Assembly: GCA_005281725.1 (NCBI GenBank)
Contig: SSBO01000001.1
Coordinates: 11,696,470-11,760,469, forward strand
Reading direction: 5' to 3'
DNA length: 64,000 nt
Source of the DNA: Wuchereria bancrofti
Lineage: Eukaryota > Nematoda > Chromadorea > Rhabditida > Onchocercidae
Shown: one piece after another, positions 1-11,481 of the stretch
Numbering within the stretch: the first letter of the stretch is position 1
How the letters are laid out: the number at the start of each line of letters is the position of its first letter
Position numbers and translations under genes: made by a program
The notes under the pieces: generated by a model
What the model was told of the DNA's origin: nothing
Databases searched by the model: none
What the model saw: the letters and a program-made list of their open reading frames with translations, nothing else

Positions 1-1378
1 CTTTTCCGATAGTAATGACAACATTATCATTTCATTCCGCTTCATTAGTGCATTTACTTTGATGAAAAAAAAAAAGAATGATCATTTCATTTTTCAATTT
101 GTTTATCCATCCGTTACAAATAATATTTTGGTTGCCATTTTTGCTTCTTCCTGAAATATTTGATCGTCCATGCGACACTTATTATCACAGTCGGTGGCCC
201 CTCTTTTACTGTCCATTAACGCTCCTTATCAAAAATTTGTTACCGTATACACAAGCGCTTCTTATTTCTTCTTAACATATTGCAAAGTGGTTAAACTTTT
301 TTTTTTTTTTTTTTTATACACAACAGTAATTATTTGATGTTAGTAGGGGGACAATCAGATAAGCTGGCGCCTACCAATCTGCTTTTTTTTTTTTGTTTTT
401 TAGTAAATTTGTAGATTTGATCAATCATCTAAAATCTGTTATCGATGTTATAATATCAGGAATGAAGCTTTGAAATCCTCTTATAACAGATTATTTTTGA
501 TCACTTGTAATTTCTCAAACTTTACATAATCTAAATATTACGTAGTAATGATAATATCATCACAAATTATCAAAAGATGTGCGAAGTGCTTTTACGTTAT
601 GTAAAATTTACATAAACGTGAAAATATTTATATATTTAAATTATAAATTGTTATATTTAAGTTGTATTTTAGAAAATATTTAAATCATAAATTGTTATTC
701 GTATGATTTCGTTTGCAACTTAACCAAAATAGTAAACAGATCAAAAAAACTAAAATAAACTATGAAAACATGAAAGTTACTGCCATGAAAAAAAAACAAT
801 GGGATGAGTAACTAGAATGATTGAGATGAATTTCATTTTAACAAAAAAGAAAAAATGAATTGAAATGAAGCAAAGTATTTGAAATTGGATTGCATAAATA
901 TACGATATAATTTTTATTTATTGTTTAATAATAAATATGAGCATTAAATTCTACTCAATCATTAAAAACTTAGTTTAATATATTTTAAATTGAAAAAAAA
1001 AATTCTTTTTCCTTTTTAAAAATTTCATTTTTATGTTTTTAAAATCATTTTAATCTTTGCAGACGTTATGTATGGTTAGTAGTTTAACTCAGAAAATTAT
1101 GATGAAATATCATTAATAGTTAATTATTACAGTTTGATGTTTTGTGAATTTATCAAATATAACACTGAACGTTTTAGCAGTATTTTAATTTTTATTTATA
1201 ATTGAAATATGTCTCAGTAATTCAATTTGGTTTTTTTTTTTCAAAACCTTTACAGAATTTAAATTAGCTTTGTAATGAGTTTTCATTGTCGTTTCAAAAC
1301 TTCAAATTTTTTCCGCTTACAAAAAAAAAAAATCATAAAGCAAACTTTTCAGCTCTCTTTCTTATTGCTATTAGCTGT
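1..1378. other. AT-rich sequence, no gene recognised
   Basis: This stretch holds many A and T homopolymers and only short chance reading frames. Further 5' exons of the plus-strand gene that begins here at 1379 could lie in it, because the first codon I assign is simply the first in-frame ATG of an exon preceded by a possible splice acceptor. I see no tRNA, repeat array or conserved protein segment. Confidence 0.5.
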
Positions 1379-4300
1379 ATGATACAAAAGACAGAGCATT
1401 TTGTGGCACATGAAGATTTAAATTTAATACAAGATGAACAGGTTTGCAAAGAGAGTAAAAATTATTAAACTGTTTGAATACTTGAATGATTTGACGAGAA
1501 GCATTATAATATTCCTCTTAAAAATACACGTTTAATTGTATTTAATTCGCATTTCTATGCGCTCTTATTTAAGTTATTTAAAATTTGAAACAAGCAGCTG
1601 TAAATTAAAGTTAAATTTAAAAAATTAACAGAATTTTTAAACTGATGGTTAACAAATTTACAGACTAATTAATTAACAATACCTGGTTGGACAAGTACTA
1701 GTTATGCTATACATTCATATATTAGCATTGTAACATCATTGAGGGATCTTTCAATAGCATTAAATTTTCATTTCAGTATCGACATTTCTGTCGGGAATCT
1801 TCATTTCAAAGAGGAGATTTTTATAAAACTGTAAAATTTAACAAAGCAGCACGAAATGAATTTGTTGTCCTACAGGTAGCAAAAGTAAATACGGATTGTA
1901 AGTAAGTTATTTTTTTTTCTTTCAATCAAAAAATTAAAAAAAAAAGAAAAACCATTTCACGTACTATTATATGTTCTTATGTTTTTTATTTTCAAATTAT
2001 CATCTGAATTGTATATTATCAATATAAAATATAATAAAATATCATCTAAGATTTGTAGTACTTTTTTTTTTAAAAAACTTTTTTAACAATGTGAATAATA
2101 AAAAATATATGATGGACAATTATTTGTAGCTTTCAACTTACTGCCATGTCAAATTCAAGAGAAGAACTTACTGTTCGCAATATTTTTCCCACTGATCATC
2201 TCAATCAAAATGTTATTCTTTTGGTCAGTTATACACTTCAATTTATTATGATAGTATTCATTAAGTTTTTATTTGTCTCTCACATTTATAAATTAATTCT
2301 TCACTAATATTTAAACATTCAAAAGATGCAAAAATGCGAGTGTAAACTGCTAATTTGCATTAGAATAGTCTAAAATATTCTTTCGAATAATTAATTTACT
2401 TAACATTTTATAGCATTTATTGCTAATATAGGTAGCATGCAGTAAATTACTGCGTCAAAAAAATTATTTCCGTGTTTGGTATCACGCTGGTGGAATATTA
2501 CGAAGTAAACCGTATGACGAATCAGAAGGCTTGAAATATGTTCAAATTGCACCGGAACCTAAATGTAGCATCGGAAAAGAAACAGGGAAAAATCAAAGTA
2601 TAGCATTTGTCCATTTCACTATGTCACGAATACGATTACCTGTAAGACTTTAACAATCAATTTCAAATATTAATTTAAAATTCTAAAACAATTTTTTTAA
2701 TAATTAAATGAAATAATGTATGCAATTTCTATGCATTAAACAAAATGGATCTATCTTAAGGAAGTAATACAAATTATTTCCGGATTGATAGCCAAAATGA
2801 TTGTAATGCCGAAAAAAAGAGCTGATTCCGGATTGTATAATGTAGGAATGTAATAACATTGAATATATCGAAATAATAAAACATATTATCAATTTTTATA
2901 TGATAAGTTTAGGTTACTAATAACACTGAAGCAATATGGGAAAGGATCGGTGATGCCACTGATATTCAACAACCAAGATTCCGATCATACGGTATGTAGT
3001 AGAAAGTTACTACTTTTTTTTAAAAAAAAAATGATTTATAAAAAAAGTAAGAGAAAAATATGAATTGGTAAAGATAAATAAAAATTATATCATAAAATTT
3101 AGTGCAATCACTTTTTCAGAATCATTAACCAAATATCAAAAAAGTGTTTTCGTGCCGGATTCATTTATTGGTAAACAATCACCAATCATTGAATTATCAC
3201 ATAGTATTATATTGTTTACTGTCATTTCATTTATTAATGCATTTTCATTTTTATTTTGAAGTTATTTTAGAGAGATATTTGTCAATAAATAATTTGAAAT
3301 GCAACGTTAACAAATTGCATAGTCTTACATAAGTTTCATTAATGTTAATTTTATCGCTAATTTTAACTTATTGTTATTGTTTGTTAAAAGTCCTAAAAGA
3401 TTCAAGAAACAACAGGAAAAAGTTATAGCATAAGTTATAGCATTTTACTTCCTCATTGATGCACATAAAGATTTTTTATTAAAATGAAATCTTAATGATA
3501 TATATATATATATGAAATGTGTTTTTAATTAATTAATAATTCCTACATTACAGTTTCTGGCAAACAATTAGTAAAATCATTCACGTAATTTCATAGTACT
3601 TTTTCTTTTTTTATAAACGATTAAAAACTGATATTAATGCTTTATAGATTGTTATGTAATTTATAGATTTATAAATTCTCAACTCATAATTTAGCTTTGT
3701 AACATTTCAAGTATTATTTCAAATATGTTACAATTATAAAACTTTCGTAATTTCATAGTTTCCTATTCATTAATTTTCGCTCCTATATAAAATAAGAACA
3801 AAAATTATTTATATAATTTAATATTTGTATTGATTATTGCACATATTTTGATCGATTAGAGTATTCGTTAAATAGCACTGAAAGGAAGAAATTTGATTGA
3901 TAAAAAAAAGAAAAAATCTTTTTAAAAATTTCTTAGAACGAAAATGAAAGTATTGTTGATTTAATTTAATTCAATCAAAGTACTTTTCCTATTCATTAAT
4001 TCAAGCGCAAATTGTATACCATTGACGTTTCATGCATTCGCGTAGAAAAGGTTAGTAAAAAAATTTCTTTCGAGTAAAAAAAAAAGAAAATTGATTGCAA
4101 TGCACTGCAGATTTAGAAGTATTCTCGGATTATGTTTACCTTTTCGAATTCCGCTATTTCTCGATATTTCAATCTTACTGAAATTATAAATTCAATAAGG
4201 CATTTTAAAGTCTATCAATTTGTTCCTTTTAATTAATTAATTGATCTTTCCATCTCTTACCATCAATAACATTAGCTATTTTCAACATCCATCAATCGTC

Positions 4301-4778
4301 ATAATCTCTTCCGATTTCTTAATCTCTCTCCAATCTTTAATTCACTTCTACTAACTCACTATTAATACTCACTGTCTATATTGAAATGTTTTTTTCTCCT
4401 CTCTATAATATTACTTTTACTACTGTTGTCTGATACTCTTGATATTATACGTTGTAGCATGAACTATTATCTCAAAAATGCAGAGCTACTGAAGGTTTCA
4501 AAACTAGTAGCCAACAGTTTTCTTCATGTATCTCGTATGCTTCTTTTCATTTGCAATACTCTCTCACATTTGTGAACTTTCTCGTCTCCTTTTTTTCTTC
4601 TTAGTGGTTGAAATTTTAATCTGATGCTGAATTTGTTGTGAAGTTGCTAAAGTTTATATTGGGTTTTACGTAACTGTAATCTCACGTATGTTCACGTATG
4701 TTCACGCTTATTAAAATAATTATTCTTCTTTCAGGAACGATTACCATCAAATTACCTCACCTATGGAAACAGATTTGA
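1379..4778 (+). CDS. Unrecognised seven-exon protein, about 221 residues
   Basis: I do not recognise this protein. Proposed exons are 1379-1441, 1777-1901, 2130-2223, 2432-2641, 2913-2991, 3120-3170 and 4735-4778. All six junctions keep phase and use GT/AG, though the donor GTCAGT at 2224 is weak. The most coding-like part is exon 4 (70 codons), with VACSKLLRQKNYFRVWYHAG near its start and a balanced, folded-looking composition rich in Tyr, Arg, Phe and Gly. Exon 5 continues with an AIWERIGDATD-like stretch. There is no clear signal peptide or membrane segment. The last intron (3171-4734) is long and the final exon short, so the C-terminus is the least certain part. The true start may lie upstream. 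Its neighbour smu-2 starts 376 bp downstream on the same strand. The core exons are fairly safe; the ends are inference. Confidence 0.5.
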
Positions 4779-5153
4779 AAGAGCTTTTGGGCACTTCATC
4801 ATCGACTGGGTAAAGTTTCTTTCTTACCGGAACATAATTAAAGCATAATTAAAAAATTACTGATTGTGTTACTAATTCTACGAGTTACATGGTTTTTCAC
4901 TGAAAGCTTAAATTGAAGAAACGGTTTTTGTTCGATGTCTTGTTATTTAGTTGCATATCAGTATGTTCGTTTAATTCAACGCTACCACTATGTTGGCTTG
5001 ATTTAACGATTTCTTCTTGTAAATTGATTGAAATAACAATAGTCAGTTGTCGCTTTTTTGTGCGATTAATGTGGTTAAAAATGTTTTCGTTTTCGATTTT
5101 ACATTTGTGACTTTATTGAGGCGTATGAAGGAGAATTATTCGTTTTCATAGAT
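4779..5153 (+). promoter_or_regulatory. Short intergenic spacer with a splice-acceptor-like site before the smu-2 ATG
   Basis: The spacer between the two plus-strand genes is 375 bp. A pyrimidine-rich TTTTCATAG ends at 5151, two bases before the ATG of smu-2. In nematodes an acceptor placed this close to a start codon is the usual mark of spliced-leader trans-splicing. I therefore read 5151 as the trans-splice acceptor and 5154 as the start. The alternative, an upstream cis exon at 4735-4797, does not join in frame to the RED reading frame. Confidence 0.4.
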
Positions 5154-8100
5154 ATGCTTTTGAAGAATCATTCATTTAGACGAAATGGAACCACGGCAAC
5201 GTTACGTAATGAGGATTTCCGCCAACTTTTGACGAAGAAGATAGTTCAAACAAACGCAAATGTAAATGGAGGTCCACAGACACAACCTACTCATTCATTT
5301 AGCCATCGACAAGCTGCTGAGTTAGTTCTTTTGTTAACTTATCTCTTTTCTTCTAACCATCTATCAATTAGAAGAAAAGGTCAAGACAAAAAAAAAAAAA
5401 AAAACAGATATCAGACAGAGAAAAGAGTTGGTAGTTTCTTATTGGTTAATATCATAATTCCTTGTATTTATTTATAAAACGATAGTCTAGGATTATTTTG
5501 GATGGATAGAGCTTTTAGTTTCTCAAAACTACACAACGAATGTATTTTGTTTTCAGTTCGAAAAGAAGCCACGGTACAGGTACCAAGACTAAGAAACAAA
5601 GGGAACGGAGTAGTATTGATGACGAAGACGATATTTTTGGTTTGTATAAATATATTAATTCTGTCAGTTGAAGCGATATAAGATCGCAAAATTAACTAAT
5701 CCTTGTTTGGGTCATTTATTAATGATTTCATATCGTTTCTGGCATATGAAGCAAAAAAAAAATGTTATAGGACCATCAAATTTGAATGAAATTTTAAAAA
5801 ATTATCGTGATCGAGCGGAAGAAAGACGAAAGGGAGTTGGAAAAGATGACACTATTGATGATTTGCATGCAAATAATGCATACCGAGCGGTACCTGGTGA
5901 TGTAAGGGCAACAGTTGATGCAGCACAACGTAGGAAACAGGCAATCCAGGTAATTTGCGTTAATTTTCATTCCGAGTTTCTGAGAATCTAGAGAATTTTT
6001 GCAAGAATCATCATCTTTCATTATTGAAGCAATAAAATTCAATGTGATGGGAAGTTATAAGGTGGTAAATCGTAATGAATGTATGGAATAAATTTGCAGG
6101 AAAGTAAATATCTTGGTGGTGATATGGAGCATACTCATTTAGTGAAAGGTTTGGACTATTCGTTGCTGCATAAAGTTCGTTCAGAAATAGCTATGAGAGA
6201 ACAGAAAAGTGACGAAGTGTTGGAATCACAATATAATGTAAGTATTTAACGAATTTTAAGCATCTTGTTTGTTTCTTTCTCGCATATGCTAATTTTTTTT
6301 CAAGTAAAATATGCTTAAATTAGCTGTAAATAAAAAAGAAGAGTTTTACTATAAAATAATTTTTCTTACTGCACTTCACTTCATTCTTTCGAAATATATT
6401 GGAAATTGGGTGATTTTTCTGATCTTTTCCATGTTCCAGAAAGACAGTCAGAAAGGCGAGCCGCAATCAGACAATCGGATGGTTCGAAACATTCATCGAG
6501 CGTTGTTTCAGAATGAACTTCCTGCATGTAATGAATTATTTAGGTAAGACTGTTGCTGTATTTTATCCTTCGTGATTTTTTTTTTCACAAATTTTTTTAA
6601 TCCTATAATTATGAGTAGAAATTTAGAAAGGGTCGTATGGCTTATGTCATTGATCTGGAGGAGGAAGATAATGATTTACCTACTACATTGCTACGTTCTG
6701 TTCACGATTGTCCCGCAACGGAAAGTACTCATGATATCAACACCAGCAATATGCTTATTCAGGTACTCAATTTTATCTTTGATAAAGGGCTCGGGCAATT
6801 ATTTAACCTAGTTTTTCCCAACTGTCCTAAATTTTCAGAAACTCACACAAGTTCTATCATACTTGCGCGCCGATACACAGAAGAAAAAGAAAAAGACTGA
6901 GGGTACGAACGAGGAGCATACTAAGATAGCTTCACAACCAATATTTGACGATCAGCGTGATTTCGCTGCTTCCAAGAATGATCGTGATCGAGAAAGACGC
7001 GATCGGGATCGGAAACGTTTAAAACCTTCTTCGTAAGTATCGATGTATCGTCATGCTTTTCTCCCAAGCAGTTTACCATATTTTTGTATCAATTTACCAC
7101 TGTTTTGAAGTAGTGTATTTTACGTTTTTTAAACAGTATATTACTTTCAAGTGAGATATATTATCCTCTTTCATCGTCGAAAAGTGATTAACTGAAAGTA
7201 ACCCATCTTTGTTCATTGTTTTTTAAAAGTGAAGTAACCAGTTGATTATTCCACCCATTTAAAACCATATGGAAAGAGAAAATTCAGATTTGGATCCAAA
7301 AAAAGTTAGACAAACAGTTTGTAAACTTCTTCAATTTTTACAGCAGTACCGTATTGTCGTTATAATTATACATACTTTAACATTTTAAATTCAGATACTT
7401 CGATGACCGCGAGCCGGATCGTGATAGAGATAGAAATCGTGATCGTGACAGGAATCGTGATTACGAAAGAGGAAGAGATCGGGATCGAGATCGGGAACGT
7501 CGTACGCGGGACGACGAAAGACGAGGTGAACGTCGGGAAGTAGTAAAATTGGTTGAGAATGAGGCACCACCTGAAAAGAAAAAAAGAGTACCTATGGAAA
7601 CAGAAGGTTATGCGGAATGCTATCCAGGTGGTATGTATGAAGCTGCGGGAGAAAGCGATGACGAAGCTGATTATTCAAAAATGGATATGGTTAGTAGAAA
7701 TGAGATGCTTGCATTTTATGTCTCCGCTTATCTGTTATTGATCATGTAGTCTGGGATCAGTACAAAGAGACCTAAAATTCTATATGTAAGATGATTTAAA
7801 TAGACTCTTAAACTCTTGCTTTTTGCAGGGAAATAGACGAGGTCCAGTGAAACGTTGGGATTTCGAAGATCACGAAGACTATGAAAAGTATATGGAATCG
7901 AAAGAAGCTATGCCGAAGTAAGACATGCCTCAAGTTAAATTTAAACTAGGACATTTAAAAATCCTGAAGTAGGAAAAAAATAACCCATTAATATTCTATA
8001 TTTATGCGTAATCACTCGAAAGATCTTAGATCTTTAGGCAACTTTTAGCATAATTATATTATTGTAATCGTTATTTGTATAAGCTACATCACCTTCTGTT

Positions 8101-8297
8101 GTGAAGCATATTAAACGGTCCTGATTTGATATTTTGATTTGCGTTCCAGAGCGGCATATCAGTTCGGAGTGAAAACAAATGATGGACGGAAAACAAGAAA
8201 AAGTGGTCCAGATCGAGAAAAACATAAATTGGATCGTGAATTCTCCGAAATAACTAAAATACTTGAAAAACGAAAAATAGAAGGCCATAGATCGTAA
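5154..8297 (+). CDS. smu-2: RED/IK spliceosomal protein (SMU-2 orthologue)
   Basis: RED (IK) is a spliceosomal B-complex protein that works with SMU1 and affects splice-site choice; C. elegans SMU-2 modulates alternative splicing of unc-52. Ten exons: 5154-5320, 5557-5639, 5771-5949, 6100-6237, 6440-6543, 6627-6762, 6839-7032, 7395-7689, 7829-7917, 8150-8297. All phases agree, giving about 510 residues, close to the ~550 of known members. Landmarks are the N-terminal RNEDFRQLL segment, the family hallmark KNYRDRAEERRKG (exon 3), KYLGGDMEHTHLVKGLDYSL (exon 4), a long Arg-Asp/Arg-Glu alternating stretch in exon 8 as in human RED, then a YPGGMYE-type motif and a C-terminal GPVKRWDFEDHEDYEKYME block. 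The start is chosen because an acceptor lies 2 bp before it and no upstream exon fits the frame. A poly(A) signal follows the stop. Identification is firm; the exact N-terminus less so. Confidence 0.93.
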
Positions 8298-8304
8298 GAT
8301 TTTC

Positions 8305-8310
8305 AATAAA
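8305..8310 (+). terminator. Poly(A) signal of smu-2
   Basis: AATAAA begins 8 bp after the smu-2 stop codon. Nematode 3' UTRs can be very short, so this is a usable signal, though a later site is also possible. Confidence 0.45.
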
Positions 8311-11300
8311 TTCATTGTAAAAATAAGAGTCGTTATCTAAAATCTATTTCTTAGAGGAAGATTAAGGGTGGTGCAGAGAGGTGTTACGAAATTAGCGAAT
8401 AAGTCTAACCGAACTATATCTTGACCACTCAATATCTTGCATTAATTCTACAGCTTCCAGGACTTTGATTTTTCAACCGTTTTCTTCTTAAAGGACTTAA
8501 TTAATGTGAACATTTCAGCGATATCGCCAAACGAATTAAATATTGATATTGTGTTGCTGGCGGAACACTTCGTCTTGGCTTAGAAATCGTTTTGTTTGAA
8601 TAATGCTGTACTTTATATTGTCAGTAAAATTGTTTACTATCGTTTATGAAAAGTCACAAGTTCCAGCAAATGGCACTTTTTCACTTACAGCACAAAATTT
8701 TATATTAATTTCCATATTCATAATTGCCCGGATTACACTATTGCGCCTTTCCAAGGCAGTTCTGGAAAATATTAGTTATTCCGGGAAAGAAAAGCTTGAT
8801 TTCCACGAACAATAACTCGTACTGATTATTCTTGGTATGAAACCATCGTTCAGACTTGGTTTCTTGTATATTGAGTAAATCTCGGAACTCTTCATTTATA
8901 AACAAATTCCGAAATTCTCGGTCAGATAAAGAAGACATATCACGTTGTCTCCTCTGCTATAACATACTTCCTGTCATATCCTTCATTCAACTTTCCCCCA
9001 ATTCATTTTTGCAGAATCATTGCGCTCTTTTTACAGAAACATCTCGAAGAGATAGTAAAAGATCTAGGAAATGGAGAAGGATAACTTATAGTTCATTAAT
9101 AATTAGTATCCAGAAGCACGTTTGATTTTTTGTAATCATCAAACAATGATCGGAATAAAAGAAATCACTATTCAATGTACTAAAGAAACAACACGATTAA
9201 ATTATTTTTATTTTAGTACCCGTATACGTGTTTTACAGTTTACCTTTTTTGATTTGAAAAATACGCGAACAACAAGAGGTACGTATCACTGTACTTGGAA
9301 AAGAAAGTATACAAATCAAAAAAAAAATACATGAATAAAAAGGATTTATTTATTATTTTACTTGCTCATTACACTGAGCTAGTGATATTACTGAGAGTAA
9401 TAAAATAGCAGCATACAAAAATGAAAAAATTAAAAAGATGTTACGATAACTGAGATTTCTTTATACCCGTAAATATGTGCGAAAAAAAATCGTCCATTAC
9501 ACCATTAAGAAATCAATTAACTGAAATCGATTGCTTAGATATTTCAGAGTTGTTGTGGTAATACATAATCATATTATTCAATGTACTCTTTAACAGCGTA
9601 CAAAAGTCAGCGAAAAGCTAGATTTTTAAAAAGTGTATGTATTAAAAGTTGAACTTTGATACAATTCTATTTGAAAAGTGACATATGATCAAAAATATAA
9701 CGAAGTCCCGAACTTTGTTTAATAGAATGGGAGAGAACGTGACAAGAAACAATAGTTTATATGACAGTAATATGTTTCTGAACCACAACAGTAATCGAAA
9801 AGGAAAAGTTTCTTGGGACAATAAACGAACAATCAAATTTCACAACTATGGTCAGTGGTCAAAGAATCACTCCACCTATTTTTAGAAATTACTGAAGTCT
9901 TCTATGAATTATGATAAGAATTTTAAGAGTAAAAACAAACAATACAAAGTCAATTTCTTCCAAATTATATTCCAACTTAATCCAAAAGACACAAGTAATG
10001 CTTCTCGATTCGAGCAAAAATTATGAGACTTTACGAAAAAAAAAGTTAAAAAAGTCAAAGTTAAAAGCAAAACATAATTTGTTACAACATGAAATTATGG
10101 ATGAAACGCATGGCTAACAGTAAATCATCAAAAATGTTGAACATTTTTCTTCATTTTGAATCAACACCCAACCAGATCTATCAAAAATAGATTTCAATTT
10201 AATATATCGGGAATAAATATTTAATAAAGTAATAGGAAGAGGAATGTGACTTGCGGAGAAGTTAAGCTTTCGAAGTTTGTAAGGAGTAAAGTCAAGAATC
10301 ACCATGATTTACGTGCCAAAAGAAACAAAAATACAACATCAAAACATCAGAATATATTAAGTCGCTCACTGTTGTCAATATAAAGAGATTTTGTTAGAAG
10401 CAAGCATTTGACACAAACAGAATAGAATAGAAACTGTGAGCAGCTTCAAGATACTAGGTTTCCAAAATTTACGACGATTAAAGTCAAACATCTGCTGCAA
10501 AGGAAAAAATGCAGCAAAGAAATAATGCAAGTAAACAATTCATTGTTCAATAACTACTGTCGGTTGTAAGCAAGAACTTGAAAAATTCCCAGAATAGAAA
10601 TTTCAAGCTTCGGAAAAATTATGCTTTTGAAATTTGCAAGAAGGTCAAAAACCAACAAAAATCTAGCCAAAAAAAGAAAAATGGGTAACAAAATAATAAA
10701 ATAAAATCATTCACTGTTCATCAATGCAAACTTAAGGAATAATTAAGGAATAATTGAAACAATAAAGTAGCACTGACAAACTTATTAATCAAAATTATAC
10801 TTTTCCAGGAATTAAAATTCGAAAAATAAGAACAATTACTCTTTAGTGTAAAAAACGCGAATAACATGAATAAAAATGTAACCAGTGACATCAAAAATAA
10901 AAATTCCAAGGATTATAATATTTACTTTATCAGTTATTAATATATTACTATAATCACTATTTCTTTCACAAGACCATATTAAAAAAAAAAAAAAACCCAA
11001 ACATAATGGATATGGAGTCCAATTTGATTATTTTATTTGAATTAGTTTCATACAATATTTTCTTACTGTAACTATTCGAGCCTATAAATTCAATGATATT
11101 GCCAAGAATTTAAGAGATAGCGCTCAAAATAAATAGCTACCAAATAAAAATGTTCATTTCGTGCGTTGAAGAGAATTTCAATAAATCTCACCAACGGCAA
11201 CCGAGGCATTCATCATGGAAGTTCCGTCAAATTAGCGAACAATTTCTGTAGCGTTACAGCAAGTTGTACACCATGGATTACTCGACTAAAAGTGATGTAA

Positions 11301-11481
11301 ATAAAGCAATAAATGAATACTTAGATCTTACCACTTGCTTTTACTAATACAACATAGCAAATATCTTTACAATAATAGTAGTTGCAGGAATTTCGTCAGA
11401 AACTTCATGAGGGAATATTACGCAACAAACGCTTCTATGAACTTTGCTAACTGATCAAAATAATTCTACGTGATGTTTCTT
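8311..11481. other. Intergenic region between two convergent genes
   Basis: About 3.2 kb lies between the 3' ends of smu-2 (plus) and the RBM33-like gene (minus). Open frames of 60-90 codons occur on both strands, for example 8856-9125 and 9685-9885 on plus. They lack any recognisable family signature and do not join through phase-consistent splice sites. The part near 10245-10830 looks like a decayed tandem repeat. The 3' UTR of the minus-strand gene must occupy part of the right end. Confidence 0.5.
10245..10830. repeat. Degenerate tandem repeat, unit about 170 bp
   Basis: Similar word order recurs about every 160-190 bp. First comes a segment like AAGCTTTCGAAGTTTGTAAG followed by an AAAGTCAA-like word (about 10262, 10450, 10612), then an A-rich stretch. 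A segment like TCATTCACTGTTCATCAA follows (about 10364, 10537, 10708). Three copies are visible, with a possible weak fourth near 10790. Copies are strongly diverged, so boundaries are approximate. It could be remnants of a dispersed nematode repeat family. Confidence 0.35.

Noticed and set aside
4735..4797. Reading ERLPSNYLTYGNRFERAFG as a first smu-2 exon or another protein
   Set aside because: It does not join in frame to smu-2 at 5154; the other frame closes the upstream gene in phase 1 and was preferred, though with low certainty.
9642..10117. Overlapping 60-70-codon frames on both strands in the convergent intergenic region
   Set aside because: No domain, no supporting splice partners, and composition follows the AT-rich background.
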